Source: an uncultured Amylibacter sp.
Lineage (GTDB): Bacteria; Pseudomonadota; Alphaproteobacteria; Rhodobacterales; Rhodobacteraceae
Reading direction: 5' to 3'
Assembly (NCBI GenBank): GCA_938001995.1
Contig: CALLAV010000216.1
Coordinates: 1 to 5,458 of the forward strand
DNA length: 5,458 nt
Of the stretch, positions 1 through 5,458 are shown one piece after another (positions within the stretch are counted from its first letter, which is position 1; every line of letters starts with the position of its first letter). A program made the translations under genes and the position numbers. The notes below the pieces were generated by a model that saw only the letters and a program-made list of their open reading frames with translations, ran no database searches and had not been told where the DNA came from.

Positions 1-363
1 GAAAGCGCGCGTGCGGCGTTGATGACGCGAGGATTTGCAGAGCTGGCGCGGTTGGCGGGTGCGATGGGTGCGCAGACAGAGACGTTGATGGGGCTGTCAG
101 GTTTTGGGGATCTGGCGCTAAGCTGTACCTCACTGCAATCGCGGAACTTTGCTTTTGGGGAGCAGTTGGGACGGGCCGGAACATTTGGCACGGGCAAAAC
201 AGTAGAGGGTGTTGCGACGGCGGAGGCCGTTTTGGCGTTGGCCAAAAGCGCGGGGGTTGAGATGCCCATTGCGCAAGCGGTTGCGGATGTTTTGAATGGG
301 CGGCAACAGATTAACGAGGCGCTTGCGACCCTGATGTCGCGGCCCTTGAAACGGGAGGGATAG
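1..363 (+). CDS. gpsA: NAD(P)+-dependent glycerol-3-phosphate dehydrogenase, C-terminal part (5' end outside window)
   Basis: GpsA reduces dihydroxyacetone phosphate to sn-glycerol 3-phosphate in the cytoplasm, the backbone for phospholipid synthesis. The open frame enters at base 1 and ends at TAG 361-363, giving 120 visible residues, about the last third of a protein usually near 320-340 residues. What is visible is the all-helical C-terminal substrate-binding domain: an entry helix ESARAALMTRG (residues 1-11), the family signature GLSGFGDLALSC (31-42) with the conserved Asp in GFGDL, and SRN (47-49), whose Arg contacts the substrate phosphate in the family. The later GKTVEGVATAEAV stretch is also typical. 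The N-terminal Rossmann domain lies upstream of the window. A TTG and an ATG at 19-24 are internal codons, not starts. The stop is 3 bases before the EVE gene, so the two are co-transcribed. No truncation or frameshift is seen. Confidence 0.95.
   Translation, partial: ESARAALMTRGFAELARLAGAMGAQTETLMGLSGFGDLALSCTSLQSRNFAFGEQLGRAGTFGTGKTVEGVATAEAVLALAKSAGVEMPIAQAVADVLNGRQQINEALATLMSRPLKREG
354..358 (+). promoter_or_regulatory. Ribosome binding site of the EVE-domain gene
   Basis: GGAGG lies inside the last codons of gpsA and ends 8 bases before the ATG at 367. It fixes that ATG as the start and supports translation of the EVE gene from the gpsA transcript. Confidence 0.8.
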
Positions 364-366
364 GCG

Positions 367-780
367 ATGCAATATTGGTTGTTCAAGTCGGAACCGAACA
401 CATGGAGTTGGGATCAGCAGGTTGCCAAAGGCGACGTAGGTGAGGAATGGGACGGTATCCGCAACTATCAGGCGCGGAATTTTATGCGCACGATGGAAAT
501 CGGGGATCGCGGCTTTTTCTATCATTCGATGAAGGAAAAAGCGGTTGTTGGGATCGTTGAGGTTTGTGCGCTGATTCATCCTGACAGCACGACGGATGAT
601 CCGCGTTGGGAATGCGTGGACGTGAAGGCGGTGGAGGCTGTGCCAAACCCTGTGACGCTGGAGATGGTAAAGGCGGAACCCAAGCTGGCGGATATGGTTT
701 TGGTCAAAAATTCACGACTGTCCGTGCAACCTGTGACAGCGGACGAATGGGCTCTGATCTGTCAGATAGGCGGGCTTTAG
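367..780 (+). CDS. EVE domain-containing protein (THYN1-like)
   Basis: Complete 137-residue single-domain EVE protein of the PUA-like superfamily, at the normal length for bacterial stand-alone members. Family hallmarks in order are YWLFKSEP (residues 3-10), the WDGIRNYQARNFMR block (28-41), GDRGFFYHS (46-54), VGIVEV (61-66), DPRWECVDV (78-86) and RLSVQPVTADEW (117-128). In the family these surround an aromatic pocket thought to bind modified nucleobases in DNA or RNA; stand-alone bacterial members have no settled substrate. There is no signal peptide or membrane segment, so a cytoplasmic location is expected. The start is set by GGAGG 8 bases upstream. The gene follows gpsA by 3 bases, so it is a housekeeping-operon passenger. 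Nothing such as a restriction nuclease lies beside it to suggest a role in defence. Family assignment is secure; biological role is unknown. Confidence 0.93.
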   Translation: MQYWLFKSEPNTWSWDQQVAKGDVGEEWDGIRNYQARNFMRTMEIGDRGFFYHSMKEKAVVGIVEVCALIHPDSTTDDPRWECVDVKAVEAVPNPVTLEMVKAEPKLADMVLVKNSRLSVQPVTADEWALICQIGGL

Positions 781-840
781 CATTTCTGAAACGTGGTGGT
801 TGCGGACACGTTGGAATGGTCAAAAGCATCTGAGAGTCGT

Positions 841-869
841 TTTGTTAATAGAACAAAGCCTACTTTTTT
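841..869 (+). terminator. Weak candidate terminator of the gpsA–EVE operon
   Basis: TTTGTT (841-846) and AACAAA (852-857) can form a 6-bp AT-rich stem with a 5-base loop; six T residues follow at 864-869 after a 6-base gap. The stem is low in GC and the T run is displaced, so this is only a candidate. A second inverted repeat, AACGTG 790-795 / CACGTT 807-812, has no T tract. Together these are all I see in the 87-base convergent gap 781-867. Confidence 0.25.
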
Positions 870-1605
870 AGCGGCAACGACCCCAGCGGCCTTGATCCAT
901 GTGGAAATGGTCGTGGTGGGCCGCGTTGTAGTCAGGCGAGAGCACGAGGCCGAACCAGTCACAGGCGCTGTTGCGTACATCGCGTAGAAAGGCCTGGGCA
1001 TTGGGTTCTCCGTTCCAATCATTGCGCAGACGGATTTTTTCGCCATTCGCCAGATCAAACCCAGAAATGTCGATGGCATTCGCGGTGGCGTGCTGGCTCA
1101 TGCGCGATGTGCCTGCAATCTTGCGGCAGGAATAGCTACCGAAATGGTGCATCCGCGTGACAGGCGCACCAAAGTGTTCACGAGCGGCGGGTTGGATGCC
1201 GTGACGTTCCCACATGGCAGTGCGCAGGGCGATTTCGCAACGGGTTTCAAGCGGCGATATCCGAACCTCGCCAAGGCGTGTTATCTTGGTTGGTGTGCGG
1301 ATGTGGCATTGGTCCGATGTGTTTTGATCGGGGCGTGTGGAATAGACCGCGCCTGATTTTGACAGCGCAGACCAGCATAGCATTGGATCGGCGACCGCGC
1401 GGGCCAGTTTCCATTGTGTCAGGGGTGTAACCTTCTCCAGAGGATCTAGCGGCGTCGTCGGATTCCACGGATCAGGCAGCGGTGTATCCTTGTGATATAG
1501 CAAGGCTCCAATGCCCAGCGCCAGTACCGCCAAAGGCAGGAACAGGCCGCCGATCAGACGACCAAGGCTAAGGGGTTTGCGTGGCTGTTGCGGATCGCGC
1601 TGCAT
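868..1605 (-). CDS. Extensin-like (LAS-fold) protein, membrane-anchored putative peptidoglycan peptidase
   Basis: Complete 245-residue protein. A short basic N-terminus is followed by one hydrophobic segment (about residues 17-36) with no obvious cleavage site, so it is probably a signal anchor placing the rest in the periplasm. A proline-rich linker follows (41-62). The C-terminal part matches the bacterial extensin-like C domain, which belongs to the LAS/MD zinc peptidase fold. The expected metal site is visible: SQHATANAIDISGF with H172 and D179, then HHDHFH (230-235) with the HxH pair H233/H235. Six cysteines (77, 100, 123, 160, 215, 244) could form disulfides in the periplasm. LAS enzymes cut peptidoglycan peptides (D-alanyl-D-alanine carboxypeptidase or endopeptidase), but extensin-like members are mostly uncharacterised, so activity is inference. 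Only a weak GGAAG stands 3 bases before the ATG. The start lies just downstream of the DUF2853 terminator. The name does not imply relation to plant extensins. Confidence 0.88.
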   Translation of the reverse strand: MQRDPQQPRKPLSLGRLIGGLFLPLAVLALGIGALLYHKDTPLPDPWNPTTPLDPLEKVTPLTQWKLARAVADPMLCWSALSKSGAVYSTRPDQNTSDQCHIRTPTKITRLGEVRISPLETRCEIALRTAMWERHGIQPAAREHFGAPVTRMHHFGSYSCRKIAGTSRMSQHATANAIDISGFDLANGEKIRLRNDWNGEPNAQAFLRDVRNSACDWFGLVLSPDYNAAHHDHFHMDQGRWGRCR

Positions 1606-1613
1606 GGTCTTCC

Positions 1614-1643
1614 AAAAACAAGGGGCGCCCGTTCGGACGCCCC
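1614..1643 (-). terminator. Rho-independent terminator of the DUF2853 gene
   Basis: Read on the - strand from 1643, GGGGCGTCC (1643-1635) pairs with GGGCGCCCC (1630-1622) across a GAAC tetraloop (1634-1631), forming a 9-bp stem with one U-G wobble. TTGTTTTT follows (1621-1614). On the + strand the wobble becomes a C/A mismatch and no T run follows, so it acts in the - direction. It begins 23 bases past the DUF2853 stop codon and its T tract ends 8 bases before the extensin-like ATG. Confidence 0.85.
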
Positions 1644-1666
1644 AAAATTCACATCAGTCTATCGGC

Positions 1667-2008
1667 TTAACCGTAAACAGATTCTTTGCCAAAATGTTTA
1701 GTCAGCATGTAATACACGACAGCGCGGTACTTGTTCCGCTCTGATTTGCCATAGGTTTCGATCGCTTTGTTGATCGCACCGTCCAGATCATCGCTTGCGG
1801 ACAGGCCGAGCTTTTTGATTAGGAAGTTGTTTTTAACGGTTTCGATCTCGTCTGGCTGGGAGCCAGCGACGGTGGATGCATCTGCGTTATAGATGGACGG
1901 GCCACAGCCGATAGTAACTTTGGTTAACAGGTCCATATCCGGTGTCATACCACATTTGTTTTTCAGATCGTCAGCATATTGGGCGATCAAATCGTCGCGT
2001 TTTCCCAT
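1667..2008 (-). CDS. DUF2853 family protein
   Basis: Complete 113-residue soluble protein of unknown function, at the usual family length. The conserved core is easy to see: CGPSIYNADASTVAGS (residues 35-50), PDEIETVKNNFLIKKLGL (52-69), and the C-terminal block YGKSERNKYRAVVYYMLTKHFGKESVYG (86-113). It appears mostly helical and charged, with no signal peptide, membrane segment, cofactor motif or catalytic signature, so it is expected in the cytoplasm. The ATG at 2008 is chosen because AAGGAG stands 6 bases upstream; an in-frame TTG at 2023 overlaps that site and would add only five residues. The gene has a 150-base leader after the preceding acyltransferase and ends in its own strong terminator, so it may be a separate, monocistronic, well-expressed unit. 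Family assignment is confident; no function can be given. Confidence 0.92.
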   Translation of the reverse strand: MGKRDDLIAQYADDLKNKCGMTPDMDLLTKVTIGCGPSIYNADASTVAGSQPDEIETVKNNFLIKKLGLSASDDLDGAINKAIETYGKSERNKYRAVVYYMLTKHFGKESVYG

Positions 2009-2014
2009 TTTTTG

Positions 2015-2020
2015 CTCCTT
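2015..2020 (-). promoter_or_regulatory. Ribosome binding site of the DUF2853 gene
   Basis: AAGGAG on the - strand, 6 bases before the ATG at 2008. It is the best Shine-Dalgarno match of any gene in the window and rules out the TTG at 2023 as the start. Confidence 0.85.
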
Positions 2021-2052
2021 CAAGCATAAGTTTTGTTGTTCAGAAGGAGCCT

Positions 2053-2078
2053 TACATTCCTCCCCCGCTCAAAATGTA
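2053..2078 (-). other. Stem-loop with G-rich loop in the DUF2853 leader
   Basis: TACATT (2078-2073 on the - strand) pairs with AATGTA (2058-2053), enclosing a 14-base purine-rich loop that contains GGGGGAGG. It lies about 45-70 bases before the DUF2853 start. On the + strand the same hairpin shows a CCTCCCCC loop, and the outer CT/GG bases extend it by a wobble and a C-G pair. The function is unknown. It could be a leader structure, a small-RNA target or chance. Confidence 0.35.
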
Positions 2079-2087
2079 GGTGATGTG

Positions 2088-2112
2088 AACGCCCAAAAAA
2101 AGGGGGCGCGTT
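2088..2112 (-). other. Imperfect GC-rich hairpin with T7 loop between the acyltransferase and DUF2853
   Basis: On the - strand AACGCGCCCCC, TTTTTTT and GGGCGTT follow in order. The two arms pair over 7 bp with a 2-base bulge, and the T7 run sits mostly in the loop. This is not a standard terminator because no T tract follows the hairpin. The T7 directly after the GC-rich arm could still slow polymerase leaving the acyltransferase gene, and I find no better terminator in the 150-base gap 2009-2158. Confidence 0.3.
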
Positions 2113-2158
2113 GAATTGTTTCGAAATTGGCGTGTTTAGCCCTGTTTGTATTGGAGTT

Positions 2159-3313
2159 TTATTTGGGTTTACGTAGGGACAAGCCAACAAGGGGACGCAT
2201 AAATGGGAAAAAATCACAGACCCAGACAAGGAGTCCCGTCCCAATGAACGTGCCTATTGTCAGAAATGCGAACTCTATCTGCCACGGCCACGACAGGCCG
2301 CGCAGATAGAACAAGCCGATCATTAAAACAGGGAAGTGGAAGATGTAGAACGGGTATACTGCGCGATTTAGATGGCTCAGGATGGGGGAATTTCGGTTCA
2401 AAAGAACGTACCCGAACGCAAAGATCGTGGTGCACCAAAACGCGGTGTTGAGTGCATAGAGCAGGGAATACCCCGCAGTGGCGAAACTTTGGAACGGCCA
2501 GTATTTTTGAACCCACCCGCCGTTGATGATCGTGTTCATGCGATCCGTATGTGCTGAAAGATTACCTAGGATCAAGCCGAGCAGCGAAAGCGTTGCAATG
2601 GCGGCGATCAGGCTGATCCATTTCATACGCGCTAAACGGTTCCACACGACAGGGGGAAGGGTCATGATCCAAAAGCCAATAATGTAATAGGCCCAATAAA
2701 CTAGGGCGGTCCATCGTAAGCGATAGAGCGTTGCATCGAATGGCTTGATCAAAAGAACACTGATCAAGATAGCTGCGAGTGCCAAAAGCGGGATTGCAAC
2801 ACAGGCCGTGCGGCCCCCGCGCAAAAGCCAAAGCATGATCGGGATCGAGACAATGGAATAAAGAAACAGGTTCACCAGAAACCAAAGGTGGCCTTGGCTG
2901 CGAAGTGTCAGGTTTTGCAATCGATGCCAGAAATAGGCGGGAAAGGCCCAATCCTCGCCCTGTGCAGTGACTTGGTAATAACTGGTGATGGCGTTCCAGA
3001 AGATTGCGCCAATAATCAGTGGAATGATCAAACGTAGTGTTCGGTTTTGGATGAAGGCAGCAACACCTTTATTGCGCATCAAGAAGTACGTCCCAACGCC
3101 CGATATTAGAAACAGCGCAGGCAAACGCCATGCGTGGAAAGCAAAAATGGTGAACTCTGCCAAGTCACCACCAACATCTTGATTGCGATAGCCATAGACG
3201 TTGTGGCCGTAACTGACAAAACCAATAAGTGCATGATACGGAACAAGCACACCAAAAAGGATGACACGGAGCCAATCGAGATCGTATCTGCGTGTTGAAA
3301 GAGTCTGTGTCAT
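2159..3313 (-). CDS. Acyltransferase-3 family membrane protein (OpgC/MdoC-like), downstream paralog
   Basis: Complete 384-residue polytopic inner-membrane protein with about ten hydrophobic segments and no fused SGNH domain, the size of a stand-alone acyltransferase-3 protein. These enzymes move acyl groups (acetyl, succinyl) onto glycans or lipids at the periplasmic face. Key motifs present are R16-X10-H27 in LRVILFGVLVPYH, the motif essential in studied family members; LFLISG (67-72); RTLR with R91/R94 followed by P98; and HLWFL (142-146). The layout resembles OpgC/MdoC, which succinylates periplasmic glucans, but no opgG/opgH gene is present, so the acceptor is unknown. It is a clear paralog of the gene at 3380-4546, which lies 66 bases upstream. 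The ATG is chosen because RRYDLDWLR follows at the same distance as in the paralog; no Shine-Dalgarno site is seen. By eye parts of the gene look more AT-rich than gpsA. Confidence 0.9.
   Translation of the reverse strand: MTQTLSTRRYDLDWLRVILFGVLVPYHALIGFVSYGHNVYGYRNQDVGGDLAEFTIFAFHAWRLPALFLISGVGTYFLMRNKGVAAFIQNRTLRLIIPLIIGAIFWNAITSYYQVTAQGEDWAFPAYFWHRLQNLTLRSQGHLWFLVNLFLYSIVSIPIMLWLLRGGRTACVAIPLLALAAILISVLLIKPFDATLYRLRWTALVYWAYYIIGFWIMTLPPVVWNRLARMKWISLIAAIATLSLLGLILGNLSAHTDRMNTIINGGWVQKYWPFQSFATAGYSLLYALNTAFWCTTIFAFGYVLLNRNSPILSHLNRAVYPFYIFHFPVLMIGLFYLRGLSWPWQIEFAFLTIGTFIGTGLLVWVCDFFPFMRPLVGLSLRKPK
3272..3292. repeat. 21-bp direct repeat, copy 1, inside the acyltransferase paralogs
   Basis: Identical to 4508-4528. 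It encodes the conserved RYDLDW start of both acyltransferases with the same codon at every position. It is best read as a remnant of the gene duplication in a constrained stretch, not as a mobile-element repeat. Confidence 0.8.
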
Positions 3314-3350
3314 GGCGTGCAGTTGTTTGTGGTATTTCCCAAAATTACTG

Positions 3351-3376
3351 TTACACGATAATTTATTTATCTCAAG
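3351..3376 (-). promoter_or_regulatory. Candidate promoter-like element upstream of the downstream acyltransferase
   Basis: On the - strand TTGAGA (3376-3371) is followed after 16 bases by TAACAG, inside the 10-mer TATCGTGTAA (3360-3351). The same 10-mer with a TTGA upstream occurs before the other acyltransferase. The -10 match is poor (3 of 6 to TATAAT), so this is suggestive only. It lies in the AT-rich 66-base gap between the two paralogs, where no terminator is seen. Confidence 0.3.
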
Positions 3377-3379
3377 CTT

Positions 3380-4546
3380 TCACTTTAGACTCTTGTTGTG
3401 ACGCGGACCAAGCCCCACCAAGAGACGAAGCGGCTTGACGCTATCAAATACAAGATACAGCACAGTAGACAAAAGAAATGTGCCGAGCGTGAGCAACATG
3501 AACTCCAAAAACCACGGCCATGTCACATCACGCAGATAATACAGTCCGACAAAAACAAAGATCATATGAAAGATGTACAGCGGATATACCGCACGGTTCA
3601 GTGGCGGCAGCCAGCGGTGTGGGTGGTTCAAATAGCGATAGGCAAAACCGAGCAACGTTGCGCACCAAATGAGCGTAGCAAAGGCGTAGAGCACCGCGTA
3701 ACTGGAGTGGCTGGGTGACAGCCACGGTGTTTCGAACAGGGCCCAATAGCCGTCGGTCATGAGATTGTATCCGTCATCGGTCTTCTGCGCGAATGGTAAA
3801 AGCAGGCCGAGGCCGATGACCAATGCAATACCGACCGCCAGTGTTGCCCATCGCATGGATCGCAACCGGTCCCAAGTGGATTGCGGAGCGACCATAAGCC
3901 AAAAGCCCAATACGTAGTAAATCGCATAGTTGATCGTATGCCACGTAATATAGCCGTCAAATGCTGCGCCGTAGGGTTTTACCAAGAGAGCGTTTGCCAA
4001 CAAGAGAGCGAGAGTGATTAGGGGGAGAACGCGGGCGAGCCATCCGTTGCGGTTTTGCAGGAGGAATTGGAACAGTGGAATGGCAAGGATCGCATAACAG
4101 AACAGGTTCACAAGGAACCACAAGTGATCCGCCCGATAGAAGGATAAATCTGATAAACGGGTCCACCAGAACTGCGGGAAAGACGGCACGGCAAAGACAA
4201 TAGACGCCTGATAATAGGCAATAACTGCGTTCCAAAACACAATGCCAATCACCAGAGGAAAGAAGATGCGCACCAGTCGATTGCCGATAAAGGCTAGCGC
4301 GCCGCTGCGCTTAACCACAAAGAAGGTAGCAACACCAGATATCAGAAACAACGAAGGCAGATGCCACACTTCAAGAAGAAGGATCGTCCATTCCCCAACC
4401 ACACCCGCCGTGTCTTGGTTGCGGTAGCCATACAGATATGTGCCCTTGTCCGTGAATCCGATCAGTGCGTGGAACGGCACAAGAATCCCGAACAAAATGA
4501 CGCGCAACCAATCGAGATCGTATCTGCGGGTTTCGGGCGGGGTCAT
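3380..4546 (-). CDS. Acyltransferase-3 family membrane protein (OpgC/MdoC-like), upstream paralog
   Basis: Complete 388-residue polytopic protein, paralogous along its whole length to the next gene. Motifs match: R15-X10-H26 in LRVILFGILVPFH, LFLISG (66-71), NRLVR with R90/R93 then P97, and HLWFLVNLF (141-149). Shared blocks include RRYDLDWLRVILFG, YGYRNQD and NRAVYP, while periplasmic loops such as residues 113-130 differ, as expected if the two proteins handle different acceptors or form a pair. About ten hydrophobic segments are seen; the expected location is the inner membrane. Start choice: a frame open to TTG 4579 would add 11 residues, but that TTG lies inside the ahcY terminator, whereas ATG 4546 gives an N-terminus like that of the paralog. 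Only a weak GGA stands upstream. The ATG is 16 bases past the ahcY terminator T run. Substrate and acceptor are unknown. Confidence 0.9.
   Translation of the reverse strand: MTPPETRRYDLDWLRVILFGILVPFHALIGFTDKGTYLYGYRNQDTAGVVGEWTILLLEVWHLPSLFLISGVATFFVVKRSGALAFIGNRLVRIFFPLVIGIVFWNAVIAYYQASIVFAVPSFPQFWWTRLSDLSFYRADHLWFLVNLFCYAILAIPLFQFLLQNRNGWLARVLPLITLALLLANALLVKPYGAAFDGYITWHTINYAIYYVLGFWLMVAPQSTWDRLRSMRWATLAVGIALVIGLGLLLPFAQKTDDGYNLMTDGYWALFETPWLSPSHSSYAVLYAFATLIWCATLLGFAYRYLNHPHRWLPPLNRAVYPLYIFHMIFVFVGLYYLRDVTWPWFLEFMLLTLGTFLLSTVLYLVFDSVKPLRLLVGLGPRHNKSLK
4508..4528. repeat. 21-bp direct repeat, copy 2, inside the acyltransferase paralogs
   Basis: Exact copy of 3272-3292, coding for the same conserved N-terminal residues of the upstream paralog. 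The flanking bases differ on both sides, so identity is confined to the conserved motif. Confidence 0.8.
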
Positions 4547-4562
4547 AAAACAGCATCCAGAA

Positions 4563-4592
4563 TCAAAAAGGCCCAGCAAAATGCCAGGCCTT
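4563..4592 (-). terminator. Rho-independent terminator of ahcY
   Basis: On the - strand AAGGCCTGGC (4592-4583) pairs with GCTGGGCCTT (4577-4568) around an ATTTT loop, a 10-bp stem with two G-U wobbles. The T run continues past the stem for a total of five T at 4569-4565, then GATT. It begins 32 bases after the ahcY stop. The + strand reading has an A tract upstream and only an interrupted T run (TTAGTTTT) downstream, so it might act weakly in both directions. Confidence 0.8.
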
Positions 4593-4596
4593 AGTT

Positions 4597-4620
4597 TTAC
4601 ACGATATGGTAGATGTTCAA
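4597..4620 (-). promoter_or_regulatory. Candidate promoter-like element upstream of the upstream acyltransferase
   Basis: On the - strand TTGAAC (4620-4615) is followed after 15 bases by TAAAAC, within the 10-mer TATCGTGTAA (4606-4597) that also precedes the other paralog. The spacing is short for a sigma-70 promoter, so support is weak. If used, transcription would begin inside the ahcY terminator stem and the leader would carry part of that hairpin. Confidence 0.25.
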
Positions 4621-4623
4621 ACC

Positions 4624-5458
<835 letters not shown>

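Noticed and set aside
130..579. 149-codon open frame on the - strand opposite gpsA and the EVE gene
   Set aside because: It lies antisense to two well-recognised genes, its translation has no recognisable family or motif, and it spans their junction.
790..812. Inverted repeat AACGTG / CACGTT as a terminator between the convergent genes
   Set aside because: It has an 11-base loop and no T tract on either strand.
2053..2058. ATGTAA as a real minimal upstream open frame
   Set aside because: The GGAGG sequence ends only one base before the ATG, too close for normal initiation, so it is kept only as part of a low-interest leader finding and not as a feature.
3357..3371. GATAA / TTATC inverted repeat in the gap between the paralogs as a terminator or operator
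   Set aside because: It is only 5 bp of mostly A-T pairs in an AT-rich stretch, which is expected by chance.
2159..4546. Duplicated acyltransferases as part of a transposon or genomic island
   Set aside because: There is no transposase, integrase, terminal inverted repeat, target duplication or tRNA site at either edge; the repeats seen are just conserved coding sequence.
4547..4579. N-terminal extension of the upstream acyltransferase to TTG 4579
   Set aside because: The TTG lies in the stem-loop of the ahcY terminator, the extra residues do not resemble the paralog, and ATG 4546 gives matching N-termini.

Overview
The window looks like chromosomal DNA of an alphaproteobacterium, most likely a marine Rhodobacteraceae (Roseobacter-group) species. 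This rests on the protein families present (a DUF2853 protein, an extensin-like LAS-fold protein, a gpsA–EVE pair, an alphaproteobacterial-type AhcY) and on moderate GC. The genus call is inference; no rRNA or marker gene is present. There is no mobile element, CRISPR array, tRNA, rRNA or clear phage gene.

Layout. On the + strand, positions 1-363 hold the C-terminal third of gpsA (glycerol-3-phosphate dehydrogenase, phospholipid precursor supply), followed after 3 bases by a complete EVE-domain gene (367-780) with its own strong ribosome binding site; the two form an operon. All other genes are on the - strand and converge on this operon. In their order of transcription (right to left) they are: the C-terminal part of ahcY (S-adenosylhomocysteine hydrolase, running off the right edge), two adjacent paralogous acyltransferase-3 membrane proteins (4546-3380 and 3313-2159), a small DUF2853 gene (2008-1667), and a membrane-anchored extensin-like putative peptidoglycan peptidase (1605-868).

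Transcription units. Two convincing intrinsic terminators on the - strand separate units: one after ahcY (4592-4563) and one after DUF2853 (1643-1614). Both lie unusually close to the next gene's start codon, which leaves little room for independent promoters. The 150-base leader of DUF2853 holds a stem-loop with a G-rich loop and a second, imperfect hairpin with a T7/A7 loop.

How the genes relate. gpsA, ahcY, EVE and DUF2853 look like ordinary core or conserved genes. The acyltransferase pair is the most accessory-looking part: a diverged tandem duplication whose relatives (OpgC/MdoC, OafA types) move acyl groups across the inner membrane onto periplasmic or surface glycans. With the extensin-like protein it gives the - strand a loose cell-envelope flavour, but no shared pathway is demonstrated. 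I see no convincing evidence of a new multi-gene system; the items worth a second look are the duplicated acyltransferases with a shared upstream element, the terminator/start-codon crowding and the DUF2853 leader.
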